Below the pieces are notes generated by a model. It saw nothing but the letters and a program-made list of their open reading frames with translations, made no database searches and was not told the DNA's origin. From Faecalimonas umbilicata (GTDB lineage: Bacteria; Bacillota; Clostridia; Lachnospirales; Lachnospiraceae), in the NCBI RefSeq assembly GCF_004346095.1, contig NZ_SLZV01000018.1, forward strand, positions 1 to 64,000: a DNA stretch of 64,000 nt, read 5' to 3'. Each line of letters starts with the position of its first letter. The first letter of the stretch is position 1. This document shows positions 52,520 to 60,999 of the stretch, in pieces. A program made the translations under genes and the position numbers.

Positions 52520-53317
52520 CTACAAAAATAATTTTCCCGCAACACAGCCCAGAATACTGACAATGACCGCAACAACTGCAACCGTTTTTTCACTCCGTTT
52601 TGCCGGCTGTATTTTTCGTAGAGATGTATGCACCCCATCAGCCGCAAATGCACGGGCATCCATTGCAAGCGTCTTGTCCTCGATTCCCGTCATAGAACTA
52701 ATAATCACTGGAAAAAGCACAGGAAGAATCGACTTTACTTTTACAAAAAGATTTCCCTCCGTTTCAATTCCTCTCGCCCTCTGGCTTTCCCGCACACGGT
52801 TTAATTTTTCTTTGATCGAAGTAATACTTGAAAAAGTAGATAAAACCATAAATGTCACTGTTGAAGACATTCCCAATTGTTCCAGGCAACAACAAAGATC
52901 TCTCATTTCTGTTGTCATAAAAAATACAAGAAAAATTCCCAGGAATCCCTCAATCATAAAAATCAAGTCCAAGCAGCTGATAATCGCAGCAACTGGCACT
53001 GATTTCCCAAATAGATAAAAAGCCACCGGTCCCGGATCTCCCATATGTACATAAAGTCTTACAATAACTGTAAATACACAACCTAACAGAAACATAATTC
53101 CTATCATTTTAAAATACTTTTTCCAAACCGGAGTCAAAAATGCAATTCCTCCAGCTAAAAGAAAAATAATTAAGCCGACCTGCCAGCGAAAAACAATCAG
53201 GCACATAAATCCAAGTGACAGGCAAGTTACCATTTTTGCTACCGGATGAAAATCACACCACCAATTTCCTTTTTTCTGGTATTTTCTAAAACTATCAACA
53301 AATTGTTCTTCAGTCAT
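52520..53317 (-). CDS. ECF transporter transmembrane T component
   Basis: A 265-residue membrane protein of the EcfT/CbiQ family with about five helices. The two coupling helices carry the Ala-Arg-containing motifs SQRARGIETEG and AMDARAFAADG that dock into the ATPases. N-terminal FHPVAKMVTCLSLGFMCLIV is typical. Between the S component gene and the two ATPase genes. Confidence 0.93.
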   Translation of the reverse strand: MTEEQFVDSFRKYQKKGNWWCDFHPVAKMVTCLSLGFMCLIVFRWQVGLIIFLLAGGIAFLTPVWKKYFKMIGIMFLLGCVFTVIVRLYVHMGDPGPVAFYLFGKSVPVAAIISCLDLIFMIEGFLGIFLVFFMTTEMRDLCCCLEQLGMSSTVTFMVLSTFSSITSIKEKLNRVRESQRARGIETEGNLFVKVKSILPVLFPVIISSMTGIEDKTLAMDARAFAADGVHTSLRKIQPAKRSEKTVAVVAVIVSILGCVAGKLFL

Positions 53318-53332
53318 ATTTCTTTCCCCCTG

Positions 53333-53962
53333 TCAAAACTCAATATCTTCCTCACGGTATTGTTTTGTTGTCACATACTTGCCATACGGAAGCTTAATCA
53401 AAAAGCGATCTGGAAGCGAACGAATAATTAAAAAGACAAGGATCAAACATACAATCTTATCAATGCAGTCAAATAAAAGCTGTCCCACTGCCATCGCAAA
53501 ATATTTTGGAACTCCGGCGCGAAAAAGTGGAATCCCAATTACAACACTGGCAAGGTTCCCCCAGAAATCTCCTCCCATTGCAAGAAAAATGATGCTTCCA
53601 CTCAGCCATCCCCCAATAAATCCAAAAATAGGTGTGCAGATTACTGTCTTCCAAAATGATGTAAAAATCCTTCGCCTTGCGAGTGTTCCTGCGGCTATTC
53701 CAAACAAAGCATTTAGCGGCATCATCACGATCATAACCGGATTTTTAATTACATTTACTAGATTCGATAAAATCCCAACAATTGCCCCTGGAAAAGGTCC
53801 ACATACTGCCCCAACCAAAATCGTCCCAATAGAGTCCCCTAAAATAACCATAGTCGTTGAGTACAGTACGTTATATGCCACCATGTTGATTGCCACTGCT
53901 AACGGAATCAACAATAACGTCATATTATCCAGTCTTTTCTTTTTCTTCTTTTTCTGCACCAT
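53333..53962 (-). CDS. ECF transporter S component, probably nucleoside or base specific
   Basis: A 209-residue membrane protein with about six helices and a very basic start (VQKKKKKKRLDN). The pattern TILVGAVCGPFPGAIVGILS and the long fifth loop fit S components. It is coded right before T and ATPase genes, so this is a dedicated (group I) ECF system. Substrate is inferred from the two adjacent nucleoside hydrolase paralogs: a nucleoside or a released base. It is not a recognisable QueT, RibU, ThiW or BioY. Confidence 0.85.
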   Translation of the reverse strand: MVQKKKKKKRLDNMTLLLIPLAVAINMVAYNVLYSTTMVILGDSIGTILVGAVCGPFPGAIVGILSNLVNVIKNPVMIVMMPLNALFGIAAGTLARRRIFTSFWKTVICTPIFGFIGGWLSGSIIFLAMGGDFWGNLASVVIGIPLFRAGVPKYFAMAVGQLLFDCIDKIVCLILVFLIIRSLPDRFLIKLPYGKYVTTKQYREEDIEF

Positions 53963-53988
53963 AATTCCACCCTCTCTTTCTTTTCAAT

Positions 53989-54912
53989 CTACTCTAATTT
54001 TTCATAACCATCCAGCGTTTCCTTCAACAAATTCATATAAGCTTCCCGATCTAAATCCATTGCCACCTTTGTATTCTTTGGATATCCAAGAGGTGTATAC
54101 ATATTTAAAGGAACTACTCGCCCTCTACTCAATTCTCCTTTTGTTTCAACAAAAATATTGTATCGTTCAAATCTTACATGTTCTGGCATTCCAATTCCAA
54201 ATACAGCAAGTGCCGGTCCATAATAAATTGCCTCCCCCGGTCTGTGAGACATACCACTCATAGCAAACGCTGTGGTATATGGTCCATTTGCTCCATGAAC
54301 AATTTTCCCAACTTCTGCATTTGTCAAAGCTGATTTTAATTCAAAGTGATATCCATACATTTCCATTAAAATTCCACTTTGAAATACAGCCTTTGCCGCT
54401 TCCGGATCTGCCGCCATATTTTCTTCCACAACTGCTGAAACATTTCCAAAGTCATAGCTTCCCCCTACAAAAGCTACCTTTTTGATCATAGAAGATAATT
54501 CCGGATACTTAAAAATTGCCAGAGCTAAATTGGTCATCGGTCCAAAACATACAACTACAAGTTCACCTTCCGCCTCTTTCGCCTCTTGATAAATTCTGTC
54601 CCATGCCGGCATTGTATCGTAGTTCGCACCTTTTGGAAACGGTAATCCACATTTTCCATCCGGTAAAAATCTCCTTTGTTCTGGCACCTTTTTACTAATC
54701 AGAACTGGTCGTTCACTCCCTTTTGATAAATGGCACTGTAATCCTGCCATCGTAAGAAACCCTCCGGTATTTTCAAATGCCTGTTCCGCTTCTTTGCTTT
54801 TCCCTTTACAAACGGTAACTGCTTTTACATCCAATAACTGTTTTGCCAGCATTATCCCCCAAAAGCTGTCCAATTGTCCATCTGTATCAATTACTACCGG
54901 TAATTTATTCAT
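53989..54912 (-). CDS. Nucleoside hydrolase-like protein with degenerate active site
   Basis: A 307-residue protein of the inosine-uridine nucleoside hydrolase fold. The Ca-binding start keeps Asp9, Asp11 and Asp15 (VIDTDGQLDSFWG) but the next Asp is Ser16. The ribose-binding ENMAADPEAA keeps Glu and Asn. The catalytic His-Asp pair near the C-terminal part is replaced (IYYGPALAVFG against IHDACAV in the neighbour). So the sugar pocket is partly kept and the catalytic half is lost or changed. Its ATG overlaps the stop of the canonical paralog by 8 bases. It may have a new substrate or serve as a binding partner. Confidence 0.85.
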   Translation of the reverse strand: MNKLPVVIDTDGQLDSFWGIMLAKQLLDVKAVTVCKGKSKEAEQAFENTGGFLTMAGLQCHLSKGSERPVLISKKVPEQRRFLPDGKCGLPFPKGANYDTMPAWDRIYQEAKEAEGELVVVCFGPMTNLALAIFKYPELSSMIKKVAFVGGSYDFGNVSAVVEENMAADPEAAKAVFQSGILMEMYGYHFELKSALTNAEVGKIVHGANGPYTTAFAMSGMSHRPGEAIYYGPALAVFGIGMPEHVRFERYNIFVETKGELSRGRVVPLNMYTPLGYPKNTKVAMDLDREAYMNLLKETLDGYEKLE

Positions 54913-55858
54913 ACTCTTTTTCTCCTTTCTCATAACTTTGGCATGCTTCTAATAAAAGTTTAACAAACCGTTCTCTGTCTGAAGAAAGCCCCACAAGCAC
55001 ATTTGCTTCTTTCCCCTCTACATTATAAAAATCTCCCACTGTACTTCCCATTGTGTACTCTCCCTCCAGATCGATCTGTACAGACATCTTCTTCATGGTA
55101 AAAAGAGAAGGATCAATTAAATATGCAACCGCACATGCATCATGAATTGGTACCCCATGCCAACCGATCATCTCAAATCCTCTTCCGAAAAAATCTACAA
55201 GTTCTGCTACAAAAGTACCTATCTTACCTATTTTACGGAAGTCATCTTTTTCCTCAAACTGAATTGTCGTATCATTTGTTACGTCCAGACCAAGCATCAC
55301 AATCGGTACCCCAGAAGTATAAACAATATCTGCTGCATACGGATCTACCATAATATTAAATTCCGATGCTCCTCTTCCACTGCATCCACCTACAATAGAA
55401 CCTCCCATCAAAACAATTTTATCTATTTTTTCTTTTAAATGTGGATAACACAAAAGTAATGTTGCAATATTGGTCAATGGCCCCGTCGGTACAATCACAA
55501 CCGGTTTCTCACTTTTCATAAGTTTCTCTGCCAGAAATTCAACAGCACTCTCTTCTGCAAGTGGAACAACTGGATTTGGAAGTTGCGGTCCATCTAATCC
55601 ACTATCTCCATGCGCAATTCCAGCGGTATAAACTGGTGTCAAAAGTGGTGCTTTTCTTCCTTGTGCAATCGGAATTTCTCTCTTTCCTAATAATTCACAA
55701 ATCCCCTGTGCATTTTTTGTCGTTTTTTCGATTGTCTGATTTCCACATGCCGTTGTGATACCAAGTACTTCTAACTTTTCCGCTGCCAATGCAAGCATAA
55801 TCGCAATTGCATCGTCATGTCCAGGATCACAATCCATCAATATCGGTATTCTGTTCAC
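54905..55858 (-). CDS. Nucleoside hydrolase, canonical IUNH family
   Basis: A 317-residue enzyme that splits nucleosides to base and ribose. All family motifs are present: MDCDPGHDDAIAIMLAL (Asp9, 11, 15, 16), VPTGPLTNIATLL, ASEFNIMVDPYAADIV, and the catalytic His-Asp pair in VPIHDACAVAYL. No signal peptide, so it acts in the cytosol. It lies between an EFR1 ferredoxin gene and the degenerate paralog, ahead of the ECF transporter genes. Confidence 0.95.
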   Translation of the reverse strand: MNRIPILMDCDPGHDDAIAIMLALAAEKLEVLGITTACGNQTIEKTTKNAQGICELLGKREIPIAQGRKAPLLTPVYTAGIAHGDSGLDGPQLPNPVVPLAEESAVEFLAEKLMKSEKPVVIVPTGPLTNIATLLLCYPHLKEKIDKIVLMGGSIVGGCSGRGASEFNIMVDPYAADIVYTSGVPIVMLGLDVTNDTTIQFEEKDDFRKIGKIGTFVAELVDFFGRGFEMIGWHGVPIHDACAVAYLIDPSLFTMKKMSVQIDLEGEYTMGSTVGDFYNVEGKEANVLVGLSSDRERFVKLLLEACQSYEKGEKEYE

Positions 55859-55876
55859 AGTATTCTTCCTCCTTCA

Positions 55877-56695
55877 CTATTTTTTATCTTCATTTTCTTT
55901 TCGATATTTCTCATAGTACTCTTTATAATTTTTCTCTGAAAATCCTCTGAAATAGTATCTAGGTCTTCCACTGCTGTATTTTCCATATTCAATCGCTTCT
56001 TTTGGACAGCGATTCAGACATGCCATACAAAAATAGCAGTCTTTCTTGTACCATACTGGCTTTCCGGCTTCCATCCGAATCGCATTTGCCGGACAGATTT
56101 TTTCGCAGATACCACATCCAATACATTTCTCAGTTACATGATACGGTGCAGTTTTCCTCATTTTTTCATTAAATATATGTGCTTTCACATAAGTATTGTC
56201 TACGGCATCCTCTCCTTCTTTTACCTCAACAACCTTCTCTTGTCTCTGAATGCACTGTATAATTTTCTCCAAACGGATTTTGGCAGCGCTTAATTTTTCC
56301 AATGTACTCTCAGGAGTATCTAAAATACGTTCTGTAATTGGATAATTATCCGGCATTGTAATCCCAAATCCACTCTGTAAAGAAAATATATTTGAAAACT
56401 GCTCAATCGCCTTCCCTGCCACATTACTGTATGTTGCAATCGCAAAAGAATATCCTTTTTCTTCAAACGTACCCTCCCGTTTCATCTTCTCAGCCAGTTT
56501 CTTTACAAAATCCAGCATCACCTCAGGTGCTGCCCAGGCATATACCGGAAAGACAAATCCGATGTAAGCTTCTTTTTCCAAACGAAAGATGTCTGGATTC
56601 TTTCCAACTATATCAACCGTTGTATCCTGCAATTTTTCCGCAATCATTTCCGCAATTCCACGGGAATTCCCCGTTCCTGAAAAATAAAAAATCAT
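55877..56695 (-). CDS. EFR1-family ferredoxin (flavodoxin plus two 4Fe-4S)
   Basis: A 272-residue redox protein: flavodoxin-like N-terminal domain (1-150) with the phosphate loop YFSGTGNSRGIAEMIAEKL and GFVFPVYAWAAPEVML, and a C-terminal bacterial ferredoxin domain with two clusters, CIGCGICEKICP and CFMACLNRCP. It transfers electrons between flavin and iron-sulfur partners. It is the first gene of the nucleoside hydrolase-ECF operon, 34 bases behind a palindromic operator. Confidence 0.93.
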   Translation of the reverse strand: MIFYFSGTGNSRGIAEMIAEKLQDTTVDIVGKNPDIFRLEKEAYIGFVFPVYAWAAPEVMLDFVKKLAEKMKREGTFEEKGYSFAIATYSNVAGKAIEQFSNIFSLQSGFGITMPDNYPITERILDTPESTLEKLSAAKIRLEKIIQCIQRQEKVVEVKEGEDAVDNTYVKAHIFNEKMRKTAPYHVTEKCIGCGICEKICPANAIRMEAGKPVWYKKDCYFCMACLNRCPKEAIEYGKYSSGRPRYYFRGFSEKNYKEYYEKYRKENEDKK

Positions 56696-56724
56696 ATCTC
56701 TCGCCTCTTTCTTTTTTCTTCCAC

Positions 56725-56754
56725 ATAAACTTTAGATTCTAAAGTATTTTTCAA
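56725..56754 (-). promoter_or_regulatory. Promoter and operator of the EFR1-ECF operon
   Basis: TTGAAA (56754-56749) and GTTTAT (56730-56725) on the minus strand are 18 bases apart. The spacer is filled by a perfect 17-base palindrome ACTTTAGATTCTAAAGT (56729-56745), a typical MarR-type operator. Confidence 0.7.
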
Positions 56755-56863
56755 AAAAATATTGCACTTTCCCTTACTTTCTAATAAACTGATATCAGAA
56801 CATCACAGTTTTTATGTTATCTTTAGAAAAAAAATATGCATTTTGTTTTATGAATAGTCTATT

Positions 56864-56880
56864 ATTTTAGTTTCTAAAGT
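56864..56880. promoter_or_regulatory. Second copy of the palindromic operator near the marR gene
   Basis: ATTTTAGTTTCTAAAGT matches the palindrome at 56729-56745 in 14 of 17 bases. It lies about 75 bases before the divergent marR ATG, close to an AT-rich -10 (TATATA), so marR is probably autoregulated. A half-site CTTTAGA lies at 56821. Confidence 0.6.
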
Positions 56881-56956
56881 AAATATATATCATGTTGCAC
56901 TATTTTGTCAATATTTCAATCACTTTTCTGTAATATTGCACAACAAAGGAGAGCTT

Positions 56957-57430
56957 ATGAAAAATTATGAATTATTAAAAACCGTTATGACTGAGACACG
57001 CAATGCCACACTCGCTTATCACAATTACATGTATACCGACCGTGAATATGTAAAAGGTCAAAAACTTTATCTGCGAGAAATGCATCTTCTAATCTTTGTC
57101 GGTATTTCTGGCGAACTTACAATGAGTGAAATCGCCGAAAAAATGAATATCACCCAGGGAGCTGCTACACAAATTGCCGGTCGGTTAATCAAAAAGAAAC
57201 TAATTGCAAAGAAAAAGCATCCATCGGATAAGCGCTATTCTGTCATTTTTCTTACGGATTCCGGAAGACATGCCTATGAAGATTATATGAAATATGACCA
57301 ACTGAGAAACGAAGAAATCATGTCTTGTTTTGAAGATTTCAGTGAAACAGACATGAATATTATTTTAAAATATGAACTCTTGATTCAAGATATCTGTTCT
57401 GGAAAAGTCGCTGGAAAAACCAGACTATAA
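56957..57430 (+). CDS. MarR-family regulator, divergent from the ECF operon
   Basis: A 157-residue winged-helix regulator. Recognition region LTMSEIAEKMNITQGAATQIAGRLIKKKLIAKK, then the wing with SDKRYSVIFLTDSG. No Cys-rich sensor is seen, though residues around the dimer interface are Tyr-rich. AAAGGAG lies 6 bases before the ATG. The two operators in the shared 260-base region make it the likely repressor of the EFR1-hydrolase-ECF operon; a nucleobase or nucleoside could be the inducer. Confidence 0.9.
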   Translation: MKNYELLKTVMTETRNATLAYHNYMYTDREYVKGQKLYLREMHLLIFVGISGELTMSEIAEKMNITQGAATQIAGRLIKKKLIAKKKHPSDKRYSVIFLTDSGRHAYEDYMKYDQLRNEEIMSCFEDFSETDMNIILKYELLIQDICSGKVAGKTRL

Positions 57431-57446
57431 TTTTTGTTTTTAAACT

Positions 57447-57482
57447 GCCTATCCCGCGTCAGCAGACGGGATAGGTATTTTT
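57447..57482. terminator. Bidirectional terminator between marR and alkD-like genes
   Basis: CCTATCCCG / CGGGATAGG stem with 10-base loop; T-runs lie on both sides. It separates two converging genes. Confidence 0.88.
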
Positions 57483-58182
57483 ATTTCCTCTTCATACTTC
57501 TGATCTTTTCCTTTTCTTCTTTCCCCACCCGGAGTGATTCTGTGATTTTCTGCAATGCTTTGTTGTAGGTAAAATCATCCAGCTTATTTTTCATGAGATA
57601 CTGCATCGTCAGTTCCGGATGCTGCACATAATAAACCGATACTGCCCATGCCACTGCCATTTTCACATAGTAATCTTCCAGTGTGATCTCATCAAAATAT
57701 GGAAATGCTTCCCACAGATAGATTTCTTCTTCAAAATGATCTAGCCCCATGACCACTCCGAATCTGACTGTGTAAACCTGATCTGACTGCATGCACTGCT
57801 TTACAAATGTCCACATCTTTTCTTTCTCATGCTTTGCAGGTTTTAAGGTGCTGCAAAAGCTGTCACAGACCGACCAGTTATCAATCTGTGGAAGAAAATC
57901 ACAAATCCATCTATGCCGTTCTTTCCACTCCATCTTCGCATATCCGATCACAAGTCCCCGAAGCATCGTCTCCTCGAATGTCTTCTCCACTTCAGATTTC
58001 TCTTCCAAATACGCTCTCCAGTCTCCCTTTGCGATCTCTTTTGCAAGTTTCCTGAGATGCGGAAGTCTTACGCCGCGAATCCTCTCTGCTTTTACATTTG
58101 GGATCAGCCGGGCAGAAAACTGCTGATAGGAAGGTTCTGATAATTCCTCGATTCTTTTTCTGACTTCTTCAGCCGTCATCAT
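57481..58182 (-). CDS. DNA alkylation repair protein, AlkD-like
   Basis: A 233-residue HEAT-repeat protein of the AlkD family, which excises alkylated bases without base flipping. Family marks are RIRGVRLPHLRKLAKEIAKG, LRGLVIGYAKM, PQIDNWSVCDSFCSTLK and VRFGVVMGLDHF, then AVAWAVSVYYVQHPELT. The start at 58182 (ATGATG) has AAGGAG 6 bases upstream; a longer frame overlaps recQ by 86 bases and has no support. Coupled after recQ. Confidence 0.9.
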   Translation of the reverse strand: MMTAEEVRKRIEELSEPSYQQFSARLIPNVKAERIRGVRLPHLRKLAKEIAKGDWRAYLEEKSEVEKTFEETMLRGLVIGYAKMEWKERHRWICDFLPQIDNWSVCDSFCSTLKPAKHEKEKMWTFVKQCMQSDQVYTVRFGVVMGLDHFEEEIYLWEAFPYFDEITLEDYYVKMAVAWAVSVYYVQHPELTMQYLMKNKLDDFTYNKALQKITESLRVGKEEKEKIRSMKRK

Positions 58183-58195
58183 CTTTTTCTCCTTC

Positions 58196-60049
58196 CTACG
58201 ATTTTTCATTCCCATTTTCCAGTGTTGCCAGAAGTGCAAGGAACCGCTCGCCATATTTTTCATATTTCTTTTCTCCGACACCGGTCACCTGAAGCATTTC
58301 TTCTTTTGTCTTCGGATGAAGGATACACATATGTGCCAGCGTTTTATCGGAAAATACAATATACGGCGGAACCCTCTCTTCTTTTGCGATCGCAAGCCGC
58401 AATTCCCGGAGCTGTGCAAACAGTGACGGATCTGCTTCGCCTGTAAATTCTGAGGACTTGCGCATCTTTTTTTCTTTCTTTTCTACCTTGCGCTCTTTTG
58501 CCGCTTTCATAAAGACTTGTTCATTTTCTTCCAAAAGTTGTCTGGATTTTTCAGTCAGATGAAGTACCGGATACTCTTCTTTTGTCAGCAACAGATATTC
58601 GTTTAAAATCAAATGATTCATGATCTGCCGCAGACGAAAGACCGGAATTGCTTCCATCGTTCCATATGTTTCATTTTCATCCATGTGATATTTTAAAATC
58701 TTTGCGGACTTTCCTCCATGAACAGTTTCTATGATCACGTTGATCCCATACCGCTGTCCACTTGTCCGCACACAGCTTACCATCGCCTTTGCCGGAGCGG
58801 TCACATCGATTTCCTCAAACTGGGTCAGACAGTTTGAACAATTCCCACAGTAATTTGCCCCATATTCTCCGAAATAACGCAGCATATACTCCCGAAGACA
58901 CTCGTTTGTAAAACAATAATAGGTCATCTTCTGAAGACGGTCCCGCTCCCGTTCCCGGATCAGTTCTGCCGTCTCCGGATCAAATTCTGACTGCTCCCCT
59001 GCCTGCTCGATAAAAAACTGATTTGTGATCACATCCTGTCCGGAATAGAGCAAAATACATTCAGATGACATCCCATCTCTTCCGGCTCTACCCGCCTCCT
59101 GATAGTAGCTTTCCATGTTTTTCGGCATATTATAATGGATCACAAAACGGACATTCGACTTATCAATCCCCATCCCAAATGCATTAGTCGCCACCATGAT
59201 CTGCTTCCGGTCATAAATAAAGTCCTCCTGGTTTCGTCTCCGCTCCTCGTCACCAAGTCCTGCGTGATACCGTGTCACTTCTAACCCTTCTTTGATTAAC
59301 TTCTCACAGACTTCCTCGACAACCTTCCTTGTCAGACAGTAAATGATGCCGCATTCTCCTTCATGCTCTCTCAGATAAGCTGTCACTGCCGCAAACTTAT
59401 CTCTTGGATGCTCTACACAGAATCTAAGATTTACCCGGTCAAATCCAGTCGTGATCATTGCGGGATCCCGCAGGTTCAGCAGTGCGATAATATCTTCTTT
59501 TACTTCCGCTGTCGCCGTCGCCGTAAAGGCACTCAGAACCGGTCGTGTGCCAAGATAATTGAAAAATTCCGCAATCTTCAAATAACTCGGTCTAAAATCC
59601 TGTCCCCACTGCGATACGCAGTGCGCCTCATCCACACTCACCATCGAAATCTCTGCCTCTCTCGCAAATCCCAGAAAACTCTCTGTCAGAAGCCGTTCCG
59701 GTGCCACATAGATAATCTTATACCGCCCTTCTTTCGCATAGCGAAGTGCAGTCAGGTACTGTCCCTGCGTCAGGGAACTATTCAAAAAAGCTGCGTGAAC
59801 ACCTGCCTGATTCAATGCGGCGACTTGATCTTTCATCAAAGAAATGAGTGGTGAAATGACTAATGTGATTCCCGGCATCAGAAGTGCCGGAATCTGATAG
59901 CAGAGTGATTTCCCTGCCCCGGTTGGCATAATTCCAAATACATCCTGCCCGTTCATCATATGTTCAATCAGAAATTCCTGTCCCTCCCGGAAGGAATCGT
60001 ATCCGAAATAGTGCTTTAAAATATGTAATGCTTCTTCTTTTTTGTACAA
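58196..60049 (-). CDS. recQ: ATP-dependent DNA helicase RecQ
   Basis: A 617-residue helicase. Motif I MPTGAGKSLCYQIPAL, motif II SVDEAHCVSQWGQDFRPSY, motif VI YQEAGRAGRDGMSSE, a zinc site (CYC... CGNCSNC, about 370-400), winged helix and a C-terminal HRDC domain (about 530-610). There is no ATG at the start: an in-frame TGA lies just upstream of two TTG codons, and the TTG at 60049 has GGAG 9 bases upstream. It unwinds DNA in recombination and repair; the AlkD-like gene follows directly. Confidence 0.96.
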   Translation of the reverse strand: MYKKEEALHILKHYFGYDSFREGQEFLIEHMMNGQDVFGIMPTGAGKSLCYQIPALLMPGITLVISPLISLMKDQVAALNQAGVHAAFLNSSLTQGQYLTALRYAKEGRYKIIYVAPERLLTESFLGFAREAEISMVSVDEAHCVSQWGQDFRPSYLKIAEFFNYLGTRPVLSAFTATATAEVKEDIIALLNLRDPAMITTGFDRVNLRFCVEHPRDKFAAVTAYLREHEGECGIIYCLTRKVVEEVCEKLIKEGLEVTRYHAGLGDEERRRNQEDFIYDRKQIMVATNAFGMGIDKSNVRFVIHYNMPKNMESYYQEAGRAGRDGMSSECILLYSGQDVITNQFFIEQAGEQSEFDPETAELIRERERDRLQKMTYYCFTNECLREYMLRYFGEYGANYCGNCSNCLTQFEEIDVTAPAKAMVSCVRTSGQRYGINVIIETVHGGKSAKILKYHMDENETYGTMEAIPVFRLRQIMNHLILNEYLLLTKEEYPVLHLTEKSRQLLEENEQVFMKAAKERKVEKKEKKMRKSSEFTGEADPSLFAQLRELRLAIAKEERVPPYIVFSDKTLAHMCILHPKTKEEMLQVTGVGEKKYEKYGERFLALLATLENGNEKS

Positions 60050-60073
60050 AATCAATTTCTCCCTTCAAGGCTC

Positions 60074-60101
60074 TTTACATTTTCTATCATTATGATATGA
60101 T
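60074..60101 (+). promoter_or_regulatory. Promoter of the 74-residue gene
   Basis: TTTACA (60074-60079) and TATGAT (60096-60101), 16 bases apart, about 35 bases before the ATG. Confidence 0.7.
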
Positions 60102-60141
60102 ACAAGGCGAAAATAATCAATGTTTTTAAGGAGAACGATCT

Positions 60142-60366
60142 ATGAATCCAATGCAATTACTACAAATTAGAAATCTTTGGAACGGCTTCACTTCCAGACA
60201 TCCAAAATTTCCGAAATTTATGAATGCCGTCTATCAGAATGGACTTTGTGAAGGAACCGTGATGGAAATCCAGATCCGCACACCTGACGGGAAAGAGTTT
60301 GCCTCTAATTTGAAAGTGACAAAAGAAGATTTAGAACTTGTTCAGCAAATGAGGTCGATGCGTTAA
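60142..60366 (+). CDS. Conserved-looking small protein (74 aa), function unknown
   Basis: A 74-residue soluble peptide with MNPMQLLQIRNLWNGFTSRH, then KFPKFMNAVYQNGLCEGT, a beta-like segment (MEIQIRTPDGKEFASNLKVT) and a short helix. AAGGAG lies 9 bases before the ATG, with a promoter in front and a terminator at the end. I do not recognise a named family; proteins of this look are common as hypothetical genes in Lachnospiraceae. Confidence 0.75.
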   Translation: MNPMQLLQIRNLWNGFTSRHPKFPKFMNAVYQNGLCEGTVMEIQIRTPDGKEFASNLKVTKEDLELVQQMRSMR

Positions 60367-60375
60367 ATCGACCTC
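60351..60375 (+). terminator. Terminator that contains the stop codon
   Basis: GAGGTCGAT / ATCGACCTC is a perfect 9-bp stem with loop GCGTTAA, so the TAA stop of the 74-residue gene lies in the loop. ATTTTT follows on the plus strand. Confidence 0.85.
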
Positions 60376-60383
60376 ATTTTTCA

Positions 60384-60920
60384 CTAAAATCCCATCTCTT
60401 CGTAGTCTTCTTTCGTAAACCGGTGATAGATCACATGACTCCCCTCAAATTTGACGCAATAATAATAGGCATCCGGTTTCTGATCTGCAAAATAGATCAG
60501 CACATCGAACTCACCTTCTTTAATCTTCTCAACAACGGTATGGTCAGAATACTTCTCACAGATTTCCAACAATTTTTCCAGAGTACATCCATGTACGGCC
60601 ACCGCTGTGATCCACTCCTTTAAAAACGGATTCTCCGGCGCCCGTTCATGTACATAGACTGCCCCTTCCGGCGGAATGCAGAGGCAGAAGCGGTCTTTTT
60701 TGTGAGACACGGTAACAGTTCCCAAATATTCTGTATGTGTTCCGAACCATTCCAGCTCCTGCTGCAGTTCTTCTATAGAAAGTTCTTTTCCCAACAGCCG
60801 GAGCAGAGAATCTGCCGGATAATACAGACGAATTGTCTCCTTCTGATATCCAAGCTTCATCTGCTCCTCTTTGATCAGGTCAATCAGATTTTGTTCCAGT
60901 TTTTGATACGCCAGCTCCAT
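60384..60920 (-). CDS. DUF3877 family protein
   Basis: A 178-residue cytosolic protein of the DUF3877 family: KLEQNLIDLIKEEQMKLGYQ, ETIRLYYPADSLLRLLG, CLCIPPEGAVYVHERA and a final YYYCVKFEGSHVIYHRFTKEDY. Role unknown. The ATG at 60920 is the first one with a ribosome binding site (AGGGG); a longer frame would run into guaD. It follows guaD after about 80 bases and may share its riboswitch. Confidence 0.82.
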   Translation of the reverse strand: MELAYQKLEQNLIDLIKEEQMKLGYQKETIRLYYPADSLLRLLGKELSIEELQQELEWFGTHTEYLGTVTVSHKKDRFCLCIPPEGAVYVHERAPENPFLKEWITAVAVHGCTLEKLLEICEKYSDHTVVEKIKEGEFDVLIYFADQKPDAYYYCVKFEGSHVIYHRFTKEDYEEMGF

Positions 60921-60999
60921 GTTTTCTGTTCCCCTTTCTTTTCTTATCGGTATTCTTATATTCTGCATGATCCTTATCGTCTGCATTGTCCCGGAGGTA

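Noticed and set aside
50861-55858. Queuosine salvage cluster
   Set aside because: There is no tgt and no radical SAM lyase gene nearby, and the S component does not look like QueT; only the general hydrolase plus ECF layout is shared.
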